From the NCBI GenBank assembly GCA_025941565.1, contig JAPCYN010000036.1, positions 1 through 36,228 of the forward strand: a DNA stretch of 36,228 nt. The letters are read 5' to 3'. Below are positions 8,780-16,471 of the stretch, in pieces. The translations under genes were made by a program, and so were the position numbers. The notes under the pieces are model-generated. The model had not been told where the DNA came from. It saw only the letters and a program-made list of their open reading frames with translations, and did no database searches. Source of the stretch: Legionella sp. 515359. Its GTDB lineage: Bacteria; Pseudomonadota; Gammaproteobacteria; Legionellales; Legionellaceae. Each line of letters starts with the position of its first letter. The first letter of the stretch is position 1.

Positions 8780-8785
8780 GCGCAA

Positions 8786-9634
8786 TTACAACTTGAGTTT
8801 CCAACGTTTATGCATCCAGTTCCATTGCTCAGGATGAGCCAAAATAATACGCTCCAAAGCTTGATTATAAGCTAATGTATTATAGTAAAGAGATTCCTGA
8901 GCACTTCCATAATCTTTCCACGGAATGGGATCATAAAATTCTAAAACATGTTTTCCATTGGGTAATCTATAGCCTGCTGCCGGAATTACCGGGACTCCAG
9001 TATAACGCGATAAAGTCGCTAAACTGCGGTAAGTTCCTGCCTTCACGCCAAAAAACTCTACGGCGATACCATCTCTATTAACTAAAGAAGCATGTTGGTC
9101 AAGAACAAAAATTACTGCGTGATTTTGTTCCAATGCAGCGCAAACCTTATCCAGTGAGTTCTTTTTGGGAATAACGTTTAAACCCACTTGATAGTATTGC
9201 TTGAATAAACTACGTTCAATAGATTTGATCGATAAAGTACGACGAATAAAATGAAACTGTCCTTGAAATTCTTTGAAATTTAAAACACCACCTATTGGCG
9301 CCACTTCCCAATTACCAAAATGTCCTGTAAGAACCAAAACTCCTTTTTGTTGCGCTACAACTGCCAACATATTTTCATGACCACGTACCTCAACCTGATT
9401 ACGTAAATCTCCTTCCGACATAAAACGTAATTGAAGGGCTTCTTTAAAGGATTTAAGTAAATGCGAGTAATACGCTACAGCAAGTCGTTTTTTTTGTGCG
9501 GCATTTAATCGATCGCCGTACACGCGATCGATATTTGACAGAACGACTTGCCGCTTATAGGGTAAAAATTTATAGATGAATCGTCCCAGCAAGCTCACAG
9601 GCAATTCATTAATTTGTTGTTCTAATTCAGTCAC
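8786..9634 (-). CDS. LpxL/HtrB family lipid A acyltransferase, possibly LpxXL-like
   Basis: A member of the bacterial lysophospholipid/lipid A acyltransferase family. The catalytic HX4E motif is HFGNWE at residues 105-110, followed by conserved family segments (GQFHFIRR, VIFVLDQH, FFGVKAGT, and HPEQWNWMHKRWK at the end). It starts at GTG, overlapping the stop of the upstream synthase gene by 8 bases, so translation is coupled. At 282 aa it is shorter than E. coli LpxL (about 306) and lacks an obvious N-terminal membrane helix. Being last in a fatty-acid elongation cluster, it probably transfers the product of that cluster to lipid A, as LpxXL does in rhizobia. Family call is firm; the substrate is inference. 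Confidence 0.87.
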   Translation of the reverse strand: MTELEQQINELPVSLLGRFIYKFLPYKRQVVLSNIDRVYGDRLNAAQKKRLAVAYYSHLLKSFKEALQLRFMSEGDLRNQVEVRGHENMLAVVAQQKGVLVLTGHFGNWEVAPIGGVLNFKEFQGQFHFIRRTLSIKSIERSLFKQYYQVGLNVIPKKNSLDKVCAALEQNHAVIFVLDQHASLVNRDGIAVEFFGVKAGTYRSLATLSRYTGVPVIPAAGYRLPNGKHVLEFYDPIPWKDYGSAQESLYYNTLAYNQALERIILAHPEQWNWMHKRWKLKL

Positions 9635-10904
9635 AGGCTTTGATCACCAAACAGGCATTCATACTGGCAAATCCTCGATTAATCGTTAATGCATAAGGCC
9701 CTCTTTTTAGAGGCTGATGCTCTGCACTTACGGATAAACCACTACAACTGGGTGCAATATTTTGCAAATTGGCTATCCCTGGAATACATTGAGATGAAAG
9801 TGCATAAGTGGTCATTACTGCATCGATCAATCCAGAAGCACATATAGTATGCCCCATAGACCATTTAAATGCGGTTACTGGAATTTCATCTTGGGCAAAA
9901 GCAGTTTGTATTGCTTGCGATTCACTATAATCGGATTTGCTATTACCATTACCATGAGCAACAATAAACCCTAAATCATGAGAATTTAGTCTTACAAGGT
10001 CCAACGTACGTTGCATCAACTCAGCAAGTTGCTGCCCGCTTGTATCCAGAGAAAATAATCCTTCAGCCTCAGTAGTAGATAAACCACCAATAATCTCGCC
10101 ATAGCAAGTTGCTGAGCGCGCACGCATGCTCTCTTCACTTTCCAATACCAAAGCAGCGGCGCCTTCGGCTAAAAGGGTACCATCATGCGCTTCATCGAAA
10201 GGTTTTAAATGTTGGCTACTTAATACCCCTAATTGCTCATAATAAAATGAAGCCTGAGGTTCAACAGCCATGTCATAGGCGACAACCACAGCGCGCTCTG
10301 CCTGACCACTGCTGATCGCATGATATGCTTCTAATAAAGCTTGTGTTCCACCAACTGCATGATTGGTTATATTATGATTAGGTCCCTTAAATTCATAGGT
10401 GATCCCTGTATAGGCAAGAACATTATTAGGCAATATTCGTAATAACCACATCGGATGAACTGTTTCAAATAGATGTTGTGCAAATTGTTGCATATTCCCT
10501 TGCGTTTTTGCCAACAGAGGCAAAAAATCGTATTGTTGAAAATACTTATTTCCAGGCGATCCTACGAAAACAGCGGTTTGTTCATTAAATGAATTAGGGT
10601 CTTCAAGAGAATCACGATAAGCAATCATTTGACTGTGCTCAATGGCTTGCACCGCAGCATGAATTCCCATCACATCCGGTCGTGAAATGACTTTCATCAA
10701 CTTACGATCCGGCAACATTTTTGCAGGATTAAACTCTTTTAACTCTCCCCCCAATCGATGCGACCATTGTGATAAGTCCCATTGGGTTATTTCAGCAATT
10801 CCGTTTTTACCCGCAAGAATCGCGTCCCAAGTTGCATCAGCAGTTGCACCTGATGCAGTTAGGGCGCTTCGCCCCGTAATAAATACTCTATTGCTCTGAC
10901 TCAT
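9627..10904 (-). CDS. Beta-ketoacyl synthase-like protein lacking the catalytic cysteine
   Basis: A 425-aa thiolase-fold protein of the FabF/KAS II family. Aligned with its neighbour, the nucleophile position is Ala183 (NHAVGGTQA) where active enzymes have Cys in TACASG. Both catalytic histidines remain: His317 in VAHGNGN and His352 in KWSMGHT. Loss of the Cys should abolish condensation. Known parallels are chain-length factors of type II polyketide synthases, which pair with an active synthase, and cysteine-less synthases that only decarboxylate malonyl-ACP. It overlaps the active synthase gene by 4 bases (ATGA), which suits a heterodimer. The frame is otherwise intact, so it is not a decaying pseudogene. 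Confidence 0.88.
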   Translation of the reverse strand: MSQSNRVFITGRSALTASGATADATWDAILAGKNGIAEITQWDLSQWSHRLGGELKEFNPAKMLPDRKLMKVISRPDVMGIHAAVQAIEHSQMIAYRDSLEDPNSFNEQTAVFVGSPGNKYFQQYDFLPLLAKTQGNMQQFAQHLFETVHPMWLLRILPNNVLAYTGITYEFKGPNHNITNHAVGGTQALLEAYHAISSGQAERAVVVAYDMAVEPQASFYYEQLGVLSSQHLKPFDEAHDGTLLAEGAAALVLESEESMRARSATCYGEIIGGLSTTEAEGLFSLDTSGQQLAELMQRTLDLVRLNSHDLGFIVAHGNGNSKSDYSESQAIQTAFAQDEIPVTAFKWSMGHTICASGLIDAVMTTYALSSQCIPGIANLQNIAPSCSGLSVSAEHQPLKRGPYALTINRGFASMNACLVIKACD

Positions 10905-12199
10905 TGACCTGCTCCTTCAAACTCAGGATGCTTAAATAACAAGCAACTATTGGAGCCACCAAATCCAAAAGAATTGGATAGAACCACCCCCAAAGAACGC
11001 TCGCGTGGCCCATCAACTACATAATCCAAATCACACTCTGGATCAGGAGTAGTTAAATTGGCTGTCCTGGGTATCTGTGCCTGCTCTATGGATTTAACGG
11101 ATAATACAGCCTCCAGTGCTCCTGCCGCAGCAATCAAATGTCCTGTTTGACTTTTAGTCGAACTTACAGGCAAGTTTGCAATACGCTCTCCAAAAACCGC
11201 TTTAATCGCATTGGTTTCACTTAAGTCATTCATTTTGGTCGAGGTACCATGTGCATTAATATAATCCACATCGGAAGCCTGTACTCCCGCATCATGGAGA
11301 GCTCGTTCTATTGCTTGAATTGCACCATCACCATTGGGATGTGAATCAGTAATTCGATAAGAACTTAAGGAGTTCCCTTCACCAGCCAATTCTGCATAAA
11401 TACGTGCGCCGCGAGCTTTTGCTTTATCCCATTCTTCAAGAATTAAAAAAGCAGCTCCCTCGCCTAAAACAAAACCGTTGCGTGTTGCATCAAAAGGCCG
11501 GCTTGCGGTTTCTGGTGTACTGTTATAAGTCGATAAGGCACCCAGCAAGCAAAAGCTGGATAATCCTAAAGGATTAATCATTGAATCAAATCCGCCAGCC
11601 AATATAAAATCAGCTTCGCCTCGTCGAATGACTTGCATTGCCAACCCTAAAGCTTGCCCCCCTGAAGCACACGCTGTGTGTACTGAAGAAGCATAACCCC
11701 TGATTCCAAATTGTTGAATCAACAAGGACAGCCCTGAGTTCGGAGTCGTTTTACCAAAATCAGATAATTTATAAAACTCTTGCGTATTCGCGTGCAAACG
11801 CCCCCAATCTGTTTCACCATCTGGAGCGCAAGTTTGTTGAAATCGAGACAGGTAGTCGAATTCGGCAGTCATCATCCCACTACCCGTGACTACCCCCCAC
11901 TGAGCTGCTGTTTGCTCTGTAGGTAAGATACCTGCATCATCAAAAGCTTGTTGAGCTGCTTCAAGAGCATATCGGGTAAAAGGTACAGAAAAGCGGCTAC
12001 GTTTTGTAGTTAATTTGGGAGCAAGCGTAAAGTTTTTCACCTCAGCCGCAATATACGCTGGAAAAGCACTGGCATCAAATTGCTTGATTTCAGCAATTCC
12101 TGAGCGTCCTTCCAATAAATTGGACCATGTGGACTGAACATCAAGCCCTAAAGGGGAAACTGCTCCCAAACCTGTAATCGCCACTCGTCTTTTTTTCAC
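10901..12199 (-). CDS. Beta-ketoacyl-ACP synthase II (FabF family), active type
   Basis: A 432-aa KAS II-type condensing enzyme that joins malonyl-ACP to an acyl chain. The triad is complete: Cys177 (HTACASGG), His317 (NAHGTST) and His354 (TKSQTGHL), with Lys349. It starts at GTG with GAGGT 8 bases upstream, one base after the dehydratase stop, and overlaps the following cysteine-less synthase by 4 bases. Its place in a cluster with a dedicated carrier protein, dehydratase, enoyl reductase and lipid A acyltransferase indicates elongation of a special fatty acid rather than bulk synthesis. That the product is a very-long-chain acid is inferred from the resemblance to the rhizobial acpXL cluster. 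Confidence 0.92.
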   Translation of the reverse strand: MKKRRVAITGLGAVSPLGLDVQSTWSNLLEGRSGIAEIKQFDASAFPAYIAAEVKNFTLAPKLTTKRSRFSVPFTRYALEAAQQAFDDAGILPTEQTAAQWGVVTGSGMMTAEFDYLSRFQQTCAPDGETDWGRLHANTQEFYKLSDFGKTTPNSGLSLLIQQFGIRGYASSVHTACASGGQALGLAMQVIRRGEADFILAGGFDSMINPLGLSSFCLLGALSTYNSTPETASRPFDATRNGFVLGEGAAFLILEEWDKAKARGARIYAELAGEGNSLSSYRITDSHPNGDGAIQAIERALHDAGVQASDVDYINAHGTSTKMNDLSETNAIKAVFGERIANLPVSSTKSQTGHLIAAAGALEAVLSVKSIEQAQIPRTANLTTPDPECDLDYVVDGPRERSLGVVLSNSFGFGGSNSCLLFKHPEFEGAGQ

Positions 12200-12200
12200 T

Positions 12201-13097
12201 TTATTTACCTCTGGGAATAAGTACTACATCCACAACACAAACACGCTTACCGGCAACCTCACTGCGAAAAGCCAGGATCAACTCATCTTCTGTTTGTTTT
12301 TTGACTGTTACAAAACACTCAAGAACATCACCAGGATAGACAAATTCATTCATTTTTATTTTACGTAATTGACTCACTTCATAGCGCACGGAGTACCCTG
12401 CACGACGAATAAATTCATCCGCCAAATTTAACTTACATTCCAATAATACCGTCATAGGTAGTACCGGTTTTCTGGGAAAATGATCCGCAAAATAAGGAGC
12501 AGCTCGTGATATTCTTTTTTCAGCAATTAAACTAACGCCGGGTTGACTGGAACGAATCCTATCAAAAATCATGGGTACTACGGGTAACTTCAAACCCATA
12601 ATCAGATCATCGTCCAGTATTGGTCCACTTTCCTTACTAATAACTGACCAATCACCAGGACGATTAATTTCAGAAAATTGCTGCTTCACTTCATTCAAGT
12701 CGATAAAATCATCCATAGGTAATAAGGGGCCTAAAGCGCCTTCAAGACTGAAGACAAGTTCACTACCTACTCTGGCCTCACTATGGTATTGCATTACCGA
12801 ATCATCCAAGTGCTCTATAAATGACTCAAGTAATAAAGTCTCACCTACATAAGCCCGCCGATGCATGGAGGCGCTGGCGACGATACCGGCAACGGGTCTA
12901 CGGGTAAATCCCTGAAGTTCCATCACATTCCACGCAGCCAATTGACCTAGTGTTTCTCCAATTAAAGAAGAGATAAAACAGGGCCGTCCCTGTTCATCAA
13001 CTGAGAGGAATGCATCATTTGAGGTAACATGTTTGATTCCCCGGATCAACTGACCAGGAGATGACTCCACTATACGATCAACAAATAAGAATCTCAT
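12201..13097 (-). CDS. Double-hotdog 3-hydroxyacyl-ACP dehydratase (FabZ/FabA-like)
   Basis: A 298-aa protein, about twice the length of FabZ, readable as two hotdog units. The C-terminal unit has the FabZ active site: His206 in ADHFPRKPVLP and Glu220 in VLLECKLN. The N-terminal unit (GRPCFISSLIGETLGQLAAWN) has the hotdog helix but no catalytic His, so it is probably structural. It would dehydrate 3-hydroxyacyl-ACP in the elongation cycle run by the adjacent genes. It ends one base before the GTG of the active synthase and starts 51 bases after the carrier protein gene, with a weak ribosome site. The rhizobial cluster has a single-domain FabZ here, so the fused form is a difference. Confidence 0.82.
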   Translation of the reverse strand: MRFLFVDRIVESSPGQLIRGIKHVTSNDAFLSVDEQGRPCFISSLIGETLGQLAAWNVMELQGFTRRPVAGIVASASMHRRAYVGETLLLESFIEHLDDSVMQYHSEARVGSELVFSLEGALGPLLPMDDFIDLNEVKQQFSEINRPGDWSVISKESGPILDDDLIMGLKLPVVPMIFDRIRSSQPGVSLIAEKRISRAAPYFADHFPRKPVLPMTVLLECKLNLADEFIRRAGYSVRYEVSQLRKIKMNEFVYPGDVLECFVTVKKQTEDELILAFRSEVAGKRVCVVDVVLIPRGK

Positions 13098-13147
13098 CAG
13101 TATTTATTAAGCCCTATTAATCTTGATTTTAAAAAGTAACACCTGAA

Positions 13148-13561
13148 TTAAGCCACAGATCCAGCAGTTTGTTGTTCTTTGACGGCAACAACAACTAATT
13201 TACAAAATGTTTCAATGGTAAATAACATGGGTATTTCATTGACTTTCATATTCTGCTTGAATTGATCGGCAGGAACTTCACTTAAATAATTTTGCAATGC
13301 ACTCAAACCTTGTTCGGTTATAATGCCCCCTTTCTCGAATTCCTCTTCCGCTAAATCACCGCGTGCATTTTTCTCCAATTGACCACGAGGAATTTTAATT
13401 TTAAACTCTTTTTCCAATTGGAAAACCAAATCAAGAAAATCAATAGATTCAGCGCCCAGATCGGCTATCAACCGACTGTTAAGAGATACTTCTTCTGCAT
13501 CAATTACTAGCACATCAGCAACAATTTCCCTAACTTTAGGATAAACGTCTGCTACATTCAT
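13148..13561 (-). CDS. AcpXL-like acyl carrier protein with long C-terminal extension
   Basis: A 137-aa acyl carrier protein. The phosphopantetheine site is Ser39 in DLGAESIDFLDL. The segment after it (VFQLEKEFKIKIPRGQLE) closely recalls AcpXL, the carrier of the C28 hydroxy fatty acid of rhizobial lipid A. Ordinary ACP is about 77 aa and AcpXL about 92, so residues about 65-137 are extended, with an inserted glutamate-rich helix before the final IETFCKLVVVAVKE helix. GAGGA lies upstream of the ATG and a promoter-like sequence lies 40 bases before it. It probably carries the chain made by the downstream genes and presents it to the LpxL-like enzyme. Confidence 0.85.
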   Translation of the reverse strand: MNVADVYPKVREIVADVLVIDAEEVSLNSRLIADLGAESIDFLDLVFQLEKEFKIKIPRGQLEKNARGDLAEEEFEKGGIITEQGLSALQNYLSEVPADQFKQNMKVNEIPMLFTIETFCKLVVVAVKEQQTAGSVA

Positions 13562-13600
13562 ATTTTGTTCCTCAGAGATCAGCTAATTACAAAGCCCGAA

Positions 13601-13630
13601 ATTATACCATATATTTTTTTAAAGACACAA
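13601..13630 (-). promoter_or_regulatory. Promoter for the carrier protein-synthase-acyltransferase genes
   Basis: On the minus strand, TTGTGT (13630-13625) is followed after 18 bases by a perfect TATAAT (13606-13601), about 40 bases upstream of the carrier protein start. It lies in the 88-base gap after the fabL-like gene, so the carrier protein and downstream genes may be expressed independently of it. Confidence 0.6.
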
Positions 13631-13649
13631 AATTAAGAGTGATGAGGTA

Positions 13650-14405
13650 TTAACCAACCTGACTATAGCCTGCATCAACAAATAAAGTATGTCCATTAAT
13701 CATGGATGCTTCGGGTAAGCATAAGAGATAAATGGCATTAGCCACATCTTGTGTTGTTAGTGGTCTATCAGCCAGTGCACGGGCTTGGTACTCATCAAGC
13801 AACTGTTCCCTATTAGGGAAATGCTTTAATGCATCAGTATCAACTACCCCAGCAGAAACAGCATTCACCGTAATGCCATCAACAGCCAACTCAAGACTCA
13901 AAGAACGAACTAAAGCTTCAAGCGCTGCTTTAGATGCACCAATAAATGCATAATTTGGAATTGCCCGAGATGCACCAAGACTAGATAAGGCGATAATGCG
14001 ACTGCCCTTGGGCATCAGTGAATGCCCTTCTGTGGCCAAATGATTTAATGCCAAAGCATTGGTTTCCAGACACCAGCGCCAATGCTTAGTTGACATCTTA
14101 AGTGCCGGTTTTAAAACACCACTAGCAGCATTACTGATTAAAAAATCAAGGCAATTAAAATGTTCATGGAATTGTGCAAACATTTCTTTTACAGACTGGT
14201 GATCTGCTACATTAGCTTGCAAAGCAATTGCTTTACGGCCCATGGCATGGAGTTCTTCAACCAAAGCTTGGGCTTCATCAGAACTGTTGTAATAAACTAT
14301 GGCAATATCACTTCCTGCCTGGGCCAACTTTAATGCAGTCGCCTTACCGATGCCTTTTGCACCACCAGTAATTAATCCAACTTTACCTGCAAAAACCAAA
14401 CTCAT
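13650..14405 (-). CDS. fabL: FabL-type enoyl-ACP reductase (SDR family)
   Basis: A 251-aa short-chain dehydrogenase with the NADP-binding TGGAKGIG at 13-20. The active site is Tyr152-X6-Lys159 (YAFIGASK), the spacing of FabI/FabL enoyl reductases rather than the Y-X3-K of FabG ketoreductases. The segments NAASGVLKP, SSLGASRA and especially VDTDALKHFPNRE match FabL of Bacillus as I remember it. It would carry out the last reduction of each elongation round using NADPH. It is transcribed towards the carrier protein gene, 88 bases away, and diverges from the MFS transporter gene. GAGGA precedes the ATG. FabL enzymes are known to resist triclosan; whether this one does is unknown. Confidence 0.85.
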   Translation of the reverse strand: MSLVFAGKVGLITGGAKGIGKATALKLAQAGSDIAIVYYNSSDEAQALVEELHAMGRKAIALQANVADHQSVKEMFAQFHEHFNCLDFLISNAASGVLKPALKMSTKHWRWCLETNALALNHLATEGHSLMPKGSRIIALSSLGASRAIPNYAFIGASKAALEALVRSLSLELAVDGITVNAVSAGVVDTDALKHFPNREQLLDEYQARALADRPLTTQDVANAIYLLCLPEASMINGHTLFVDAGYSQVG

Positions 14406-14650
14406 GAAATATTCCTCATTAACTTCAATTTATTAAAATAAAAAATGTACTGTTGATGTAATACAATCGTGGCAACTCATAAATCACAGCCCTCGTAGAT
14501 CGTAAATTGACCAACAATTACAAAAAACTACATTTTCATTTTTATTGAGCAATAAAGCAATGTTTCGAGTATTAAATTTTTAAATATCTTGTTTCTAGAA
14601 GGCTAACTTTGTACTATCGGCACACGATAAAGATAAACATATATTAATGA

Positions 14651-16003
14651 ATGAAGCATTCTTGGTCTAAAACTGTATTTCCTATAGCCGCGATTTTTTC
14701 TTTCCGCATGATGGGTTTGTTTTTACTCATACCTGTATTTAGCATTTATGCAGAAAATTTACGAAGCGCAACTCCTGCATTAGTAGGGTTTGCTCTAGGG
14801 GTTTACGGTCTTGCTCAAGGGCTCCTTCAAATACCTTTTGGTATGCTCTCCGATAAGGTAGGCAGAAAACCGATGATCGCCATAGGATTGCTCCTTTTTG
14901 CTTTGGGTAGTTTACTTGGTGCCATAACTCATTCTATTTATGGGATGATTCTTGCCAGAACCTTACAAGGTACGGGTGCAATTGGTAGCGTTTTAATCGC
15001 CTTACTTGCGGATTTAACCCCTGATGAACAACGCACTAAAGCAATGGCAGTCATTGGTATGACTATAGGGACATCTTTTAGTCTCGCTATGATTGTGAGT
15101 CCAGCCCTTACCCATCATTTTGGTCTATCGGGCATTTTTTACCTAACTGCTCTATTAGCAATAGCAGGGATCATATTGCTTTATTTGGTAATCCCCAAAC
15201 CTGTAAATGAACGTTTTCATGTTGATAGTGAAACAAATCCCGCTTTATTCAAGCAAGTTGTTTCTAACTTGCAACTACAACGTCTTAATGTCGGCATTTT
15301 CTGCCAACACTTTATTCTCACCGCAACATTTTTTGCTATCCCCTTCATCTTGAGAAAACAAGTTGAACAAGGCCATTTATCCCAGCAGTGGCATTTTTAT
15401 CTGCCCCTCATGATCATTTCATTTATACTCATGATCCCGTTCATTATCCTTGCGGAAAAGAAAAAACGCATGAAAAGCGTTTTTATTTCATCCGTATTCA
15501 TAATGACAATGACCCAATTATTATTAGCTTATACTTTTCAAAATTGGATGAGTCTATGCGCGCTCATGCTCATTTATTTTATTGCTTTTAATATCCTTGA
15601 AGCCGTATTACCCTCTCTAGTATCCAAGCAGGCAAATCCCAATAATAAAGGAACTGCTATGGGTATTTATTCAACCAGTCAGTTTTTAGGTCTCTTTATT
15701 GGTGGAGCATTGGCAGGTGTTTTGTATCAATGGAATAGCAGCCAGGGAATTTTTATTACTAATGCGACCTTAGGTATTATATGGTTACTTATTTCCCTTT
15801 CAATGAAATCAAACGTCTCTTTTTCAACACTTATTTTACCTTCTCCTTGGCCCGAAAAAAATGAACAAATTATCAGCCAATTATTGAATGCTAAAGGAGT
15901 AATTGAAGTTGCATTCGCAGAAGAAGAGCGGGTTATTTATTTACGTGTTGATAGAGAACGCTATCTTGAGGGCAGTGCGGAAAAAATCATTCATCACGGA
16001 TAG
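14651..16003 (+). CDS. yajR: YajR-type MFS transporter with C-terminal YAM domain
   Basis: A 450-aa drug:H+ antiporter-like protein with 12 predicted membrane segments. MFS motif A is seen as GMLSDKVGRKPM after the second helix. After the last helix, residues about 400-450 (NEQIISQLLNAKGVIEVAFA... to the end) form a small soluble ferredoxin-like domain, as in E. coli YajR (454 aa). The substrate is not known for the family. It diverges from fabL across 245 bases and is followed by the cupin gene after 22 bases, probably as one operon. No strong ribosome site precedes the ATG. Confidence 0.88.
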   Translation: MKHSWSKTVFPIAAIFSFRMMGLFLLIPVFSIYAENLRSATPALVGFALGVYGLAQGLLQIPFGMLSDKVGRKPMIAIGLLLFALGSLLGAITHSIYGMILARTLQGTGAIGSVLIALLADLTPDEQRTKAMAVIGMTIGTSFSLAMIVSPALTHHFGLSGIFYLTALLAIAGIILLYLVIPKPVNERFHVDSETNPALFKQVVSNLQLQRLNVGIFCQHFILTATFFAIPFILRKQVEQGHLSQQWHFYLPLMIISFILMIPFIILAEKKKRMKSVFISSVFIMTMTQLLLAYTFQNWMSLCALMLIYFIAFNILEAVLPSLVSKQANPNNKGTAMGIYSTSQFLGLFIGGALAGVLYQWNSSQGIFITNATLGIIWLLISLSMKSNVSFSTLILPSPWPEKNEQIISQLLNAKGVIEVAFAEEERVIYLRVDRERYLEGSAEKIIHHG

Positions 16004-16025
16004 TCGCTAATAATGGAGATATTAA

Positions 16026-16367
16026 ATGAAGATTTCTTTGAAACATCAAGCCACAGAACACAGTAATGCTGCATCCTGTAAAGTGACTGAGTATCATCTT
16101 AATGATCCAATGCTTGATTGTGCTGTAGCAAAAATATCAGGCCGATATCCTGAAACACGACGCGTAGTAAATTTAGAGTGTAATGAATTAGCTTATGTGT
16201 TCCAGGGCGAAGGGAAAGTAATTGTCAATCATACGGAATATAAATTATCTGCTGGCGATGCAGTATTAATTGAGGCAGGTGAAAAATACTACTGGGAAGG
16301 AAATATGCAACTGTTTATTTCTTGTCGTCCAGCATGGAATCAAGAACAGCATCAATTAGTTGATTAA
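16026..16367 (+). CDS. Small single-domain cupin protein
   Basis: A 113-aa protein with one cupin barrel: residues about 55-105 (ELAYVFQGEGKVIVNH, LSAGDAVLIEAGEKYYWEG). The first motif lacks the usual two metal histidines, so it may bind a ligand rather than act as a metal enzyme. A GGAG lies about 9 bases upstream of the ATG. It follows the YajR-type transporter by 22 bases and probably shares its transcript. The function is not evident. Confidence 0.75.
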   Translation: MKISLKHQATEHSNAASCKVTEYHLNDPMLDCAVAKISGRYPETRRVVNLECNELAYVFQGEGKVIVNHTEYKLSAGDAVLIEAGEKYYWEGNMQLFISCRPAWNQEQHQLVD

Positions 16368-16387
16368 ATAGTCCTCTCATACTACGC

Positions 16388-16449
16388 GTAGCTTGGCTGA
16401 AACGAAGCAGAACCCGGGTTACGGTCCTACGGCCCTTCACCCAGGCTAC
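16388..16449. repeat. REP-like imperfect palindrome, 62 bp
   Basis: The ends GTAGCTTGGCTGAA (16388) and TTCACCCAGGCTAC (to 16449) are inverted repeats with two mismatches, and the centre contains the perfect palindrome AACCCGGGTT. It overlaps a second small palindrome CTACGCGTAG at 16382-16391. It lies between the convergent cupin and merR-queF genes, where it may also act as a transcription stop. Such elements resemble the intergenic REP sequences of Legionella and other Proteobacteria. Confidence 0.65.
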
Positions 16450-16471
16450 TCAAATGATATTATCTTCACAG

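Noticed and set aside
8416-8785. Minus-strand frames of 69 and 119 codons opposite the end of the 757-aa gene
   Set aside because: Both mirror the coding frame of a long supported gene and lack ribosome sites or motifs.
9627-10904. Cysteine-less synthase as a pseudogene
   Set aside because: The frame is full length, both histidines are kept and the gene is tightly coupled to its neighbours.
12571-12852. 93-codon plus-strand frame inside the dehydratase gene
   Set aside because: Low-complexity Ser-rich translation, antisense to a gene with clear catalytic residues.
13650-14405. Reading the SDR gene as FabG ketoreductase
   Set aside because: The residue four before the active Lys is Ile, not Tyr; the Tyr is seven before it, the FabI/FabL spacing, and FabL-specific segments are present.
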